Source: Albimonas pacifica (lineage in GTDB: Bacteria; Pseudomonadota; Alphaproteobacteria; Rhodobacterales; Rhodobacteraceae). Taken from it: DNA of 64,000 bases. The translations under genes were made by a program, and so were the position numbers. The DNA lies in the NCBI RefSeq assembly GCF_900113695.1, contig NZ_FOQH01000006.1, positions 62,001-126,000 of the forward strand. The letters run 5' to 3'. Shown piece by piece: positions 46,359 through 55,900 of the stretch; positions within the stretch are counted from its first letter, which is position 1, and the number at the start of each line of letters is the position of its first letter. The notes under the pieces are model-generated. The model saw only the letters and a list, made by a program, of their open reading frames with translations, ran no database searches and had not been told where the DNA came from.

Positions 46359-48014
46359 ATGCTTCGGTCGCTGGAGATCCGCGACATCGTCCTGATCGAA
46401 CGGCTGGACCTGGAACCCGGGTCCGGCCTGAACGCCTTGACCGGCGAGACCGGGGCCGGCAAGTCGATCCTGCTCGATGCGCTGGGCCTCGCGCTCGGCG
46501 CCGGCGGGCGCGCCGACATGCTGCGCGCCGGGGCCTCGGAAGGCGCCGTCGCCGCCGTCTTCGACTTCCCCCTCGACCACCCCGGCCGCGAGATCCTGGC
46601 CGAGGCCGGCCTCTCGGCCGAGGACGACGAGGTGATCCTGCGCCGCCGCCTCTCCGGTGGCCGCCTCACCGGCTTCGTCAACGGCCAGCGCGCCCCCGCC
46701 GAGGTGCTGCGCGCGCTCGGCGAGACGCTGGTCGAGATCCACGGCCAGCACGACGACCGCGGCCTTCTCAACCCCCGCGGCCACCGCGCCATCCTCGACG
46801 CCTTCGCCGGCAGCCTGCCCCTGGTGGACGAGACCCGCGCCGCCTGGGACGCCATGCGCCGCGCCGACATGGCGCTGGAGACCGCCCGCGCCGAGGCCGA
46901 GGCCGCCGCCCGCGACGCCGAGTTCCTGCGCCACGCCGTCGAGGAACTGGGCAAGCTCGCCCCCGAGGCCGGCGAGGACGAGGCGCTCGACGCCGAGCGC
47001 CGCCTGATCAGGTCCGCCGCCAAGATCCGCGAGGACGTGGCCCGCGCCAACCAGGCGCTCGGCGCGGACGAGGGCGCCGAGGGCCGGATGCTCGACGCGA
47101 TCCGCTGGCTCGACGGGGCCGCCGACGCGGCCGAGGGTCGTCTCGAAGGCGCGCTCGCCGCCCTCGACCGCGCCATGGCCGAGCTCGGCGAGGCCCAGGT
47201 CGGCGTCGAGGCCGCGCTCGATGCGCTCGCCTTCGATCCCGGCCGGCTCGAGATGGTGGAGGAGCGCCTCTTCGCGATCCGCGGCCTTGCGCGCAAGCAT
47301 GGCGTCGCGCCCGACGACCTGCCCGCGCTGTCCGAGAGCTTCGCGACCCGCCTCGCCGCCATCGACGGCGCCGAGGCGCAGATCGCCGACCTCGAGCACG
47401 AGGCCGCCGCCGCCCGCCGCGCCTACGAGGCGGCGGCAGCCAGCCTCACCGAGGCGCGCGCCGGGGCCGCCGGCCGCCTCGACGCCGCCGTGACCGGCGA
47501 GCTCGCCCCCCTCAAGCTGGAGCGCGCCCGCTTCGCGACCGAGGTCGCCCCCGGCGCCCCCGGCCCCGAGGGCGTCGACCGGGTGGAATTCCGCCTCGCC
47601 GCCAACCCCGGCGCGCCGGCGGGCCCGCTGGCGCGCGTCGCCTCGGGGGGCGAGCTCTCGCGCGTGCTGCTGGCCCTGAAGGTATGCCTCTCGGGCGCGG
47701 CCGAGGGCCGTGCGATGATCTTCGACGAGATCGACCGCGGCGTCGGCGGCGCCACCGCCGCCGCCGTCGGCGCCCGCCTCGCGGCGCTGGCCGCCTCCGG
47801 CGCGCAGGTCCTGGTGGTCACCCATTCCCCCCAGGTCGCCGCCCGCGCCGACCGCCACTTCCGCATCGAGAAATCCGTCGCCGACGGCCGCACCCGCACC
47901 GACGTCCACCGCCTCCCCGACCCCGAGCGCGAGGCCGAGATCGCCCGCATGCTCGCCGGCGAGACGGTCACCGACGCCGCCCGCGAGGCCGCCCGCGCCC
48001 TCCTCGCGGGCTGA
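46359..48014 (+). CDS. recN: DNA repair protein RecN
   Basis: Predicted 551-residue SMC-like ATPase of double-strand-break repair. Walker A GETGAGKSIL (about 25-34), EIHGQHDDRGLLNP, a coiled-coil middle part (about 150-380), the ABC signature VASGGELSRVLLALKV and Walker B MIFDEIDRGVGGATA, followed by VLVVTHSPQVAARADRH, give the full set. It follows bamD by 10 bases and is probably cotranscribed. A large palindromic repeat begins 65 bases after the stop. Confidence 0.96.
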   Translation: MLRSLEIRDIVLIERLDLEPGSGLNALTGETGAGKSILLDALGLALGAGGRADMLRAGASEGAVAAVFDFPLDHPGREILAEAGLSAEDDEVILRRRLSGGRLTGFVNGQRAPAEVLRALGETLVEIHGQHDDRGLLNPRGHRAILDAFAGSLPLVDETRAAWDAMRRADMALETARAEAEAAARDAEFLRHAVEELGKLAPEAGEDEALDAERRLIRSAAKIREDVARANQALGADEGAEGRMLDAIRWLDGAADAAEGRLEGALAALDRAMAELGEAQVGVEAALDALAFDPGRLEMVEERLFAIRGLARKHGVAPDDLPALSESFATRLAAIDGAEAQIADLEHEAAAARRAYEAAAASLTEARAGAAGRLDAAVTGELAPLKLERARFATEVAPGAPGPEGVDRVEFRLAANPGAPAGPLARVASGGELSRVLLALKVCLSGAAEGRAMIFDEIDRGVGGATAAAVGARLAALAASGAQVLVVTHSPQVAARADRHFRIEKSVADGRTRTDVHRLPDPEREAEIARMLAGETVTDAAREAARALLAG

Positions 48015-48078
48015 GCCCACCCCCCGCCGCCTGCCGCCCCGCAGATCGCCCGGGCGCCCCTTCGCGACGCCGGCAGCC

Positions 48079-48362
48079 CTCGCAAAGCGCCTGTTCTCCG
48101 GAGCCGTCTCTCGCGGATGCCGCCCGGAGCGACTCGGCCCCCGGGGTCAAGGATCGCGCAGCGACCGCGCGAAGCGCGGCTTGTCCTTGACCCCGGGGGC
48201 CGAGTCGCTCAGGCATCGCAAGCGAGAGACGGATCCGGAGGACAGGCGCGGGCTTGTTCTTGGGTGAGTCAGGAGCCCGCCGGAGGCTCCCGCCCCCGAC
48301 GCTCCGCCCCGACGCACGCAGCAAGCGGGCCGCAGCCAAGCCCGCCCGCAGGGCGCCTGCGG
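48079..48362. repeat. Long palindromic repeat, copy A
   Basis: A nested palindrome spans 48087-48249: outer arms 28 bp (26 match), then GATGCC/GGCATC, then a perfect 27-bp arm pair (48127-48153 with 48184-48210), and an inner CCGCGC-GAA-GCGCGG hairpin. A shared tail (GGAGCCCGCCGGAGGCTCC at 48272-48290; hairpin CCCGCAGG-GCG-CCTGCGG at about 48344-48362) completes the element. A second copy is at 61.1 kb. It lies between convergent recN and the DUF1330 gene. Confidence 0.9.
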
Positions 48363-48371
48363 ACCCGCCCC

Positions 48372-48827
48372 TCAACCGAAGGCGAAGCCGCCGCCCGCCT
48401 CCGCCGGCGCCGTCCGGATCAGGCGCGAGGTCAGCACCGCCGCCTGCCGGTGCACCACGGCCTTCTGGTAGTCCGGGTTCATCATCATCTCGATGAAGGC
48501 CGAGGCGGCGGGATAGGCGGCGACGAAGACCTCGTCCCAGCGTTCGTCCTGCGGCCCGATCAGCACCGTGCGGAAGCCGCCGCGCCAGACGATCCGGCCG
48601 CCGAGCCCTGCGAAGACCGGCCCGCTCTCGCGCCCGTACTCGGCGTAGGCCTGCGCCCCGGTCAGCCCGCGGCCCGCCAGCGCGTGCCCCTCGGGGTAGG
48701 CGGCGCTCTCGCGGAACCGGACCAGGTTCAGCATCTGCACCGGCTCGTCGCGGGGCAGGGCCTTGAAGGCCTCCCACTGGGCGCGGTCGGGGTCGACGCA
48801 GCGGTCGGGGCTGGGGGCGTCGGTCAT
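48372..48827 (-). CDS. DUF1330-family protein
   Basis: Predicted 151-residue protein with a ferredoxin-like (dimeric alpha/beta barrel) fold typical of DUF1330: VQMLNLVRFRESAAYPEG, YAEYGRESGPVFAGLGGRIVWRG and WDEVFVAAYPAASAFIEMMMNPDYQKAV. The last motif matches the PS-A/D-F pattern of the family. Function unknown. It is leftward, converging on recN across palindrome copy A. Confidence 0.85.
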   Translation of the reverse strand: MTDAPSPDRCVDPDRAQWEAFKALPRDEPVQMLNLVRFRESAAYPEGHALAGRGLTGAQAYAEYGRESGPVFAGLGGRIVWRGGFRTVLIGPQDERWDEVFVAAYPAASAFIEMMMNPDYQKAVVHRQAAVLTSRLIRTAPAEAGGGFAFG

Positions 48828-48915
48828 TCGGATCTCTCCTCCCGTTGCGGGGCGTTCCGCCCCTTGCTTCCCGGGAGTCCTAGCGCCCTGCGCGCGCCGA
48901 GGCGAGCCGTCGCGC

Positions 48916-49398
48916 TCAGGCGTAGCGGGCGCCGCCCAGGCCCTCGGGCCCGGCGAGCATCGTCTCGGCCCCCTCGACCACGTCGGTGTTCTGCACGGCG
49001 ACGAGCCGCCAGCCCGCCGCCCCCGCCTGCGCCACGAACAGCAGCATCGCCCGCCGCGCCCCGGCCACGGAGCCGTCGGGCGCCCGCTGCCCCTCCATGC
49101 GCACCCGCGCCCGGACGAGCGCCGCGCGGGGCCCCAGCGCCCGGGTCTCCAGCCGCTCCTCGGTCAGGACGGCGGAGGCGAAGTAGGAGCTGAAGGCGAC
49201 GCCGTGGACGCGGGCGATGCGCTCGGCCCCGTGCCACCACAGGCCGGTCACGTTGACGAAATCCGCGTCCGGGGCGAAGAGCGCGCCCAGCGCCGCCGCG
49301 TCATGCGCCGACCAGGCGGCGAGGAAGGCGCGGGCGAGGCGCGCGGCCTCGGCCCGCGCAGCCTCGCAGGCGGTCTCCTCGGCGGCCGCCTCTTCCAT
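48916..49398 (-). CDS. SnoaL-like/SgcJ-type nuclear transport factor 2 fold protein
   Basis: Predicted 160-residue protein. It begins at the ATG that overlaps the stop of the LDHD-like gene (ATGA), so it is translated after it. The cone-fold core AFLAAWSAHDAAALGALFAPDADFVNVTGLWWHGAERI (about 25-62) is typical of the SgcJ/EcaC/DUF4440 group, with VAVQNTDVV near the end. Members bind small molecules or act as accessory enzymes; no function can be assigned. The coupling suggests a shared role with the oxidase. Confidence 0.75.
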   Translation of the reverse strand: MEEAAAEETACEAARAEAARLARAFLAAWSAHDAAALGALFAPDADFVNVTGLWWHGAERIARVHGVAFSSYFASAVLTEERLETRALGPRAALVRARVRMEGQRAPDGSVAGARRAMLLFVAQAGAAGWRLVAVQNTDVVEGAETMLAGPEGLGGARYA

Positions 49399-50771
49399 CA
49401 GTTCAGGTCCAGCATCTTGCCCGGGTTGAGGATCCCCTGCGGGTCCAGCGTGCGCTTGATCTGGGCCATCACGCCCAGCGCCTCGCCATGCTCGGCCTCC
49501 ATGTAGGCCTTCTTGCCGACGCCGATCCCGTGCTCGCCCGAGACGGTGCCCCCCAGCCGCAGCGCGGTCCTGGCGAGCTTCGCGGCCACCTCCTTCACGC
49601 GGACCAGCTCCTCGGGGTCCTCCGGGTCGAAGTAGAGGCCGGCGTGGAAGTTGCCGTCGCCCACGTGGCCGATCAGCCCGCCGGTCAGCCCGGCCGCCTG
49701 CATGTCGCGGCGCGCCTCGATCACCGCTTCGGCGAGGCGCGAGATCGGCACGCAGACGTCGGTCGAGATGCCCCGGCATCCCGGCCGTAGCGCCCGGCCG
49801 GCGTAATAGAAGTTGTGGCGCGCGTGCCAGAGCTTCGCGCGCTCCTCGGCGTTGGTGGTCCACTTGAAGTCGCCGCCGCCGTGCTCGGCGGCGATCTCGC
49901 CGAAGATCGCCGCCTGCTCCTTCACGCCCTCGGGGGTGCCGTGGAACTCGACGAACAGATGCGGTTTCTCGGGCAGGGACATCTTGGCCCAGGCGTTGAC
50001 CGCGCCGATCGACCATTCGTCCACGTATTCGATGCGCGCCATCGGCACGCCCATCTGGATGGTCTGGATCACCGCGGCGACCGCGCCCTCGGGGCTGTCG
50101 AAGGCGCAGGTGGCGGCCGAGATCCCCTCGGGCGTGCCCCACAGCTTCACCGTCAGCTCGGTGATGATCCCCAGCGTGCCCTCGGAGCCGACCAGCAGCG
50201 CCTTGAGGTCGTAGCCGGTCGAGGACTTGCGTGCGCGCGAGCCCGCCCGGATGATCCGCCCGTCGGCCAGCACCGCCTCCAGCGCCAGCACGTTGTCGCG
50301 CATGGTCCCGTAGCGCACCGCGTTGGTGCCCGAGGCCCGTGTCGCCGCCATCCCGCCCAGCGTGGCGTTGGCGCCCGGATCGACCGAGAAGAACAGGCCC
50401 GTGGCGCGCAGGTGCTCGTTGAGCGCCTCGCGGGTGATGCCGGGCTGGACGACGGCGTCCATGTCCTCGGCATGCACCTCCAGCACGCGGTCCATGCGGG
50501 TCATGTCGAGGGAGATCCCCCCCTTCACCGCCAGCGCGTGCCCCTCGAGGCTGGTGCCCACGCCCCAGGGCACGATCGGGCAGCCCTGCGCCGCGCAGAT
50601 CTTCACGATCTCCGAGACCTCCTGCGTGCTCTGCGGGAACGCCACCGCGTCGGGCAGGACGTCGGGGTGCCAGCTCTCGTCGCGCCCGTGCAGGTCGCGC
50701 ACCGAGTCGGCGGTGGACAGGCGATCGCCCAGGAGGGTCCTGAGCTGCTCGACGGCGGTCTGGATGGTCAT
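49398..50771 (-). CDS. FAD-linked oxidase, LDHD-like D-2-hydroxyacid dehydrogenase
   Basis: Predicted 457-residue flavoprotein of the GlcD/LDHD family, which oxidises D-lactate or similar acids with electrons passed to the respiratory chain. The FAD-binding part holds GCPIVPWGVGTSLEGHALAVKGGISLDMTRMD, VDPGANATLGGMAATRASGTNAVRYGTMRDNVL and LLVGSEGTLGIITELTVKL; the C-terminal catalytic domain ends with GDGNFH, SGEHGIGVGKK and LDPQGILNPGKM. Sequence order closely follows mitochondrial LDHD. The start is the ATG complementary to 50769-50771. It is cotranscribed with the downstream SnoaL-like gene. Confidence 0.92.
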   Translation of the reverse strand: MTIQTAVEQLRTLLGDRLSTADSVRDLHGRDESWHPDVLPDAVAFPQSTQEVSEIVKICAAQGCPIVPWGVGTSLEGHALAVKGGISLDMTRMDRVLEVHAEDMDAVVQPGITREALNEHLRATGLFFSVDPGANATLGGMAATRASGTNAVRYGTMRDNVLALEAVLADGRIIRAGSRARKSSTGYDLKALLVGSEGTLGIITELTVKLWGTPEGISAATCAFDSPEGAVAAVIQTIQMGVPMARIEYVDEWSIGAVNAWAKMSLPEKPHLFVEFHGTPEGVKEQAAIFGEIAAEHGGGDFKWTTNAEERAKLWHARHNFYYAGRALRPGCRGISTDVCVPISRLAEAVIEARRDMQAAGLTGGLIGHVGDGNFHAGLYFDPEDPEELVRVKEVAAKLARTALRLGGTVSGEHGIGVGKKAYMEAEHGEALGVMAQIKRTLDPQGILNPGKMLDLN

Positions 50772-50833
50772 GGCGTCCTCCCTGCGGCGGCGGACGATAG
50801 ACCCGCGGCCGGGAGAAGAAAAGCGGGGCCGCC

Positions 50834-51511
50834 TCAGCCCGCCCGCGGCGGGCCGCCCTGGAGCAGGCCGCGGGCGGCGGCCTCGACCAGGGCGTCGGTG
50901 TTCACCGGAACCTCGGTCACCTCGTAGTCGCCGTCGATCAGCAGGGTCGAGACCCCGTGCACGAAGGTCCACAGCATGATTGCGAGGCGCATCGCGGGCT
51001 CCGAGCCCGGCTCGAGCCCCGAGGCCTCGGCCACGTCCCCGATCACCACCTGGAAGCAGGCCTTGGCCTCCAGCCCGTAGTCCTCGTCCGAGGGGGAGAT
51101 CAGCTCCCGCTTCATGCCGAACATCACCCGGAACAGGCCCGGGTTGGCGGCGGCGAAGGCGACGTAGGCCTTGCCGATCTCGGCCACCCGCGCCTCGCCC
51201 GGATCCGCGACGCCGTCGTGCGCGGCCTGCATCGCCGCGCGCAGCTCGTCGAAGCCGATGTCGCACAGCGAGCGGAGGATGTCGTTGCGGTCGGCGAAAT
51301 GCTTGTAGGGCGCCGCCGTCGAGACGCCGGCCATCCGGCAGGCCTTGGACACCGACATGCGGTCGGCGCCGTCGCGCTCCACCAGCTCGCGCACCGCGCC
51401 CAGCAGGGCGTGGGCGAGATCGCCGTGGTGATAGCGCGCACGCTCGCGCGGCGCCGGCGCCTGGGGCGCCGGCGGGGAAGAATCGGTCGGGAGATCGGAC
51501 GCATCGGCCAT
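50834..51511 (-). CDS. TetR-family transcriptional regulator
   Basis: Predicted 225-residue repressor. The N-terminal helix-turn-helix spans about 28-70 (RARYHHGDLAHALLGAVRELVERDGADRMSVSKACRMAGVSTAAPYKHFADRNDIL). The C-terminal part is a ligand-binding helical domain (about 90-210). The start at 51511 has GAGG 6 bases upstream; an ATG 12 bases farther is possible. It is divergent from an RND efflux operon, with paired perfect dyads in the gap, so it is the likely repressor of that operon and of itself. Confidence 0.92.
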   Translation of the reverse strand: MADASDLPTDSSPPAPQAPAPRERARYHHGDLAHALLGAVRELVERDGADRMSVSKACRMAGVSTAAPYKHFADRNDILRSLCDIGFDELRAAMQAAHDGVADPGEARVAEIGKAYVAFAAANPGLFRVMFGMKRELISPSDEDYGLEAKACFQVVIGDVAEASGLEPGSEPAMRLAIMLWTFVHGVSTLLIDGDYEVTEVPVNTDALVEAAARGLLQGGPPRAG

Positions 51512-51539
51512 TTTCGGCCTCATTTTTCGCTGCTCGAGG

Positions 51540-51585
51540 CTTGCAATGCAAGTTAGTGTCTCTAACATAAGTTAGCAACGCTAAC
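51540..51585. promoter_or_regulatory. TetR operators and RND-operon promoter
   Basis: GTTAG-N5-CTAAC occurs twice, at 51552-51566 and 51571-51585, centres 19 bp apart. CTTGCA-A-TGCAAG (51540-51552) overlaps the first. A rightward promoter can be read as TTGCAA (51541-51546), 16-base spacer, TAACAT (51563-51568), so the dyads cover spacer and -10. This is AT-rich DNA in a GC-rich genome. Confidence 0.75.
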
Positions 51586-51603
51586 ATCGCGTGGAGAGAG
51601 TCG

Positions 51604-52869
51604 ATGACCGCCGAGCGCCCCGCCCCCGACGCGGCCCCCCCCGACGCGGACCCCGCCGACGCATCCGCCCGCCGGCCCGGCTTCGGCCGGCGCCTCGCCC
51701 GCGGCGCGGGCCGGCTGACCCTCTCCGCCGGGCTCGCCGCCGGGGCCGGCGTCGCCGCCGTCCTCGGCGCCCAGGCCCTGCAGGAGCGCAACGCGCCGGC
51801 CGAGGCGATCGCCGTCTCCGCCCCCACCGCCGCCCCCGTGGTCGCCGCCCGGCGGGCGGAGGGCCTGCGGGTCGAGACCCGCAGGCTGGGCGTCGTCGAG
51901 CCCGCCCGACAGGTTCAGGCCGCCTTCGACCTCTCCGGAACGGTCGAGACGGTGGCGGTGCAGGAGGGGGACCGCGTGCAGGCGGGCCAGCTCCTCGCCC
52001 GGCTCGACGGCGCCCGCATCCGCGCCCGCATCGCCGAGCTCGAGGCCCAGCGCGCCGCGGCCGAGGCGCAGGCCGAGCTCGCCCGCCTGACGCTCGAGCG
52101 GCAGGAGACGCTGCGCGCGCGCGGCTTCGCCTCCGACCAGCGCTGGGACGAGGCGCGGCTGGAGGCGGACCGCATCGCGGCCTCGCTCCGTCAGATCGAC
52201 GCCGGCCTTCGCGCGGCGCGCATCGACCTCGACCATTCCGAGCTGCGCGCGCCCTTCGCGGGCGAGATCGCCTCCCGCTCGGTCGACGAGGGGGCCGTGG
52301 TCTCCGCCGGCCAGCCGATCATCGAGCTGATCGAGGTCGACCGCCCCCGGGTGCGCGTGGGCCTGCCCGAGGCCGCCGCCGCCCGCCTCACCCCCGGCAC
52401 GCTGATGCAGGTGGAGATCGACGGCCGTCGCCTGACCGCGGCGGTCGCGGCCGTGCGCCCCGACGTCGACCCCGCCACCCGCACCCGCGCCGCCCTGCTG
52501 GACCTGCTGGTCCCCGCCGGCAGCCGCGTCGCCTACGGCGCCGCCGTCTCGGTGATCGTCGAGCGCACGCGCGACGAGGCGGGCTTCTGGCTTCCCGTCG
52601 CCGCGCTGCGCGAGGGGGGCAAGGGCCTGTGGACGGTGCTGACCGTCGCCGAGCGCCCCGGCGGCCCGGTGGCGGGCGTCGAATCCGTCGAGATCCTGCA
52701 TGTGGACGGCGAGCGCGCCTTCGTGCGCGGCACGCTTTCGCCCGGCGACCTGGTGGTGGCCGCCGGCGCCCACAAGCTCGCCCCCGGCCTGCGCCTCGCG
52801 CCCGAGGAGATCCCGCTCGCCAAGGCGCTGGGGGACCACGCCCCCGCCGCCCTCGCCTCCGCCGACTGA
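51604..52869 (+). CDS. RND efflux periplasmic adaptor (membrane fusion) protein
   Basis: Predicted 421-residue adaptor. A membrane anchor (about 37-60) is followed by the barrel-sandwich and lipoyl half-motifs (GTVETVAVQEGDRVQAGQLLARLDGARI, about 111-138, and LRAPFAGEIASRSVDEGAVVSAGQPIIELIEVDRPRV, about 215-250), flanking an alpha-hairpin (about 139-205). GAGAGAG precedes the ATG at 51604. It links the inner-membrane pump to an outer-membrane channel that is not in the window. First gene of the TetR-controlled operon. Confidence 0.92.
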   Translation: MTAERPAPDAAPPDADPADASARRPGFGRRLARGAGRLTLSAGLAAGAGVAAVLGAQALQERNAPAEAIAVSAPTAAPVVAARRAEGLRVETRRLGVVEPARQVQAAFDLSGTVETVAVQEGDRVQAGQLLARLDGARIRARIAELEAQRAAAEAQAELARLTLERQETLRARGFASDQRWDEARLEADRIAASLRQIDAGLRAARIDLDHSELRAPFAGEIASRSVDEGAVVSAGQPIIELIEVDRPRVRVGLPEAAAARLTPGTLMQVEIDGRRLTAAVAAVRPDVDPATRTRAALLDLLVPAGSRVAYGAAVSVIVERTRDEAGFWLPVAALREGGKGLWTVLTVAERPGGPVAGVESVEILHVDGERAFVRGTLSPGDLVVAAGAHKLAPGLRLAPEEIPLAKALGDHAPAALASAD

Positions 52870-52949
52870 CCGCCGCGCCCGAGGCTCCGGGCCCGGCCCG
52901 GGGCGCGCGGGCCTGTCCCCCGCCCCGCGAGCCGCCAACGGAGCCCGCC

Positions 52950-55900
52950 ATGCGCACGCTGTTCTACCGCCAGGCCCGCCTCACGGCGCTCGCGATCCTG
53001 GTGCTGGTCGCCGCCGGGGCCTCGGCCTTCCTGACCATCGGCCGGCAGGAAGACCCCACCATCACCAACATCTTCGCCAACGTCTTCACCCCCTATCCCG
53101 GCGCCGACCCGGCCCGGGTCGAGGCGCTGGTGACCGAGAAGATCGAGGCCGAGCTGCGCGAGATCGCGCAGATCAAGCGCATCACCTCCACCTCCTCGAC
53201 CGGCATCTCGGTGATCAACATCGAGCTCTCGGAGTTCCTCGACGACGCGGCCATCGACGTCGCCTGGGCCGACATCCGCCAGGCCCTGCGCGACGTCGCC
53301 CGCGAGCTGCCCGAGGGCGTGCCCGAGCCCGAGTTCGACGACGACCGCACCGGCGCCTTCTCGGCGATCTCGGCCGTCACCCCCCGCGACGCGGACGTCC
53401 CCCCTGCGATCCTCGCCCGCCATGCGGAGATGCTGGAGGACCGCCTGCGCGCGCTGCCCGGCGTCTCGCTGGTCGCCTCCTACGGGATGCCGGAGGAGGA
53501 GGTGCTGGTGACCGTCGACCCCGAGGCGCTGGGGCCGCTGGGGCTCTCGGCCGCGCAGGTCGCCGCGGCGATCTCGCAGGCCGACCCCAAGGTCTCCGCC
53601 GGACGGGTCCGCGGGGCGGCGACCGACCTGCTGATCGAGGTCTCGGGGGAGATCCGCTCCCTCGACCGGATCCGCGAGATCCCGCTCGCCGCCAACGCCG
53701 CCGGCCATGCGACGCGCGTGGGCGACGTGGCGACGGTGGAGAAGACCGCCCGCGTCCCCGCTCCCTCGCTCGCGCGGATCGACGGCCGCGCGGCGGTGCT
53801 CGTCGCCGCGAAGATGGAGGAGGGCCGCCAGGTCGACGCCTGGATCCGGACCGTGAAAGCCGCGCTCGCCGACTACGAGGCGACGCTGCCCGGCGGGCTC
53901 GAGCATCGGCTGATCTTCGACCAGTCGGGCTACACCGCCGAGCGCCTCTCCGAGGTCGCGTGGAACATGGCGGTGGGCGTGGGGCTGGTGGTGGCGGTGC
54001 TGTTCCTCACGCTTGGCTTCCGCGCGGCGCTGGTGGTGGCGGCGGTGCTGCCGCTGGTGGGGCTCGCGACGCTGGCCACCCTGAATTTCATGGGCGTTCC
54101 GATCCACCAGATGTCGGTCACCGGCATGATCGTGGCGCTGGGGCTGCTGGTGGACGCGGCCATCGTGATGACCGACGAGATCCGCCGCCGCCTCGCCGCC
54201 GGCATGGCCCGGGTCGAGGCGGTGGGGGACGCGGTCGGGCGGCTCGCCGCGCCGCTGCTCGCCTCCACCGTCACCACCGCGCTGACCTTCATGCCGATGA
54301 TCCTGCTGCCGGGGCCGGCGGGGGATTTCGTCGGCGCCGTCGCGATCTCGGTGGTGGCGATGCTGGCATGGTCCTTCGTGGTGGCGATGACCATCACGCC
54401 CGCCCTCTCCGGCTGGCTGCTGCCGGATCCCGCCCGCGGCGGGGGGATCGTGGCGAACGGCATCTCCGGCGGCGCGCTCGGACGGGCCTTCGCGGGCTCG
54501 CTGCGGCTCGCGGTGCGCAACCCCGTGCCGGCGGTCGCCTGGGCGCTGGCGCTGCCGGTGATGGGCTTCCTGGCCTTCCCCTCCCTGACCCCGCAGTTCT
54601 TCCCCGGCGTCGACCGCGACCAGTTCTACATCGACGTGGAGATGCCCGCCGGCGCGGCCCTCGCCGCCACCGAGGCGGCGACCGAGGCGGTCGACGCGGC
54701 CCTGGCGCGCGAGGACGGCATCCTCCAGACCGCCTGGGTGATCGGCGAGAGCGCGCCCTCCTTCTACTACAACATGACCATGAACCGCGTCGGCGCCCCC
54801 GGCTTCGCCCGCGCCCTGATCACCACCGAGTCGAACGCGGCCACCGCGCGCCTGATCCCCGAGCTGCAGTCCACCCTCGGCGCCGTCGCCCCCGGCGCGC
54901 GCATCCTGGTGCGCGACCTGGTGCAGGGCCCCCCCGTCCAGGCCCCGGTGGAGCTGCGCCTGCACGGCGACGACCTCGCGCTGCTGCGCCGGACCGGCGA
55001 CGCGGTCCGCGGCATCGTCGAGAGCTCCCCCGACATCACCTCGGTCCAGACCACCATGGAGGGCGGCGCGCCCAAGCTCGACTTCGTGCTCGACGAGGAC
55101 AAGGCGCGGCTCGTGGGGCTCGACCTCGTCTCCGTCGCCCGCCAGCTCGACGCCGCGCTCGAGGGCGTCGTCGGCGGCAGCCTGGTGGAGGGCTCCGAGG
55201 AGCTGCCGGTGCGGGTGCGCGTCGGCGCCGCCCGGCGCGCCGACGCGGGCTTCGTCGAGACCTTCGACGTGGTCGCCCCCGACGGCCGGCTGGTGCCGCT
55301 CTCGACGCTGGGGGAGATGCACGTGGTCCCCTCCGACAGCGCCATCTCGCGCCGCGACGGGGAGCGGGTGAACACCGTCCAGGCCTTCGTGCGCTACGGC
55401 GTCCTGCCCGAGGCGGCGCTCGCCCAGGCGCAGGCGCTGCTGGACGAGGCCGGCTTCGCGCCGCCCCCGGGCGTGCGCCTCGAGGTCGGCGGCGACGCGG
55501 ATGCGCGCAACGAGACGATCGCGAACCTGATGGCGCCGCTGGGGCTGATCGTGACCCTCTCGATCGCCGCGGTGGTGCTGACCTTCGACAGCTTCCGGCT
55601 GGGCGCGGTGGCGACCGGGGTCATGGGGCTTTCGGCCGGCCTCTCGATCCTGTCGCTGGCGATCTGCGGCTATCCGTTCGGGATCACCGCGGTGGTGGGC
55701 GTGATCGGCTCGATCGGCGTCTCGGTCAACGCCTGCATCATCATCCTCACCGCCCTGCAGCAGGACCCGCGGGCCGCCGCCGGCGACCGCGAGGCGATGG
55801 CCGAGGTGGTGCTGGGCGCCTCGCGCCACATCGTCTCGACCACCGTCACCACCTTCGGCGGCTTCCTGCCCCTGATCCTGGGCGGCGGCGGCTTCTGGCC

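Noticed and set aside
48117-49193. Open frames running through the long palindromes at 48 and 61 kb
   Set aside because: Similar peptides appear at both loci only because the DNA repeat is shared; the frames cross structured DNA and lie antisense to real genes.
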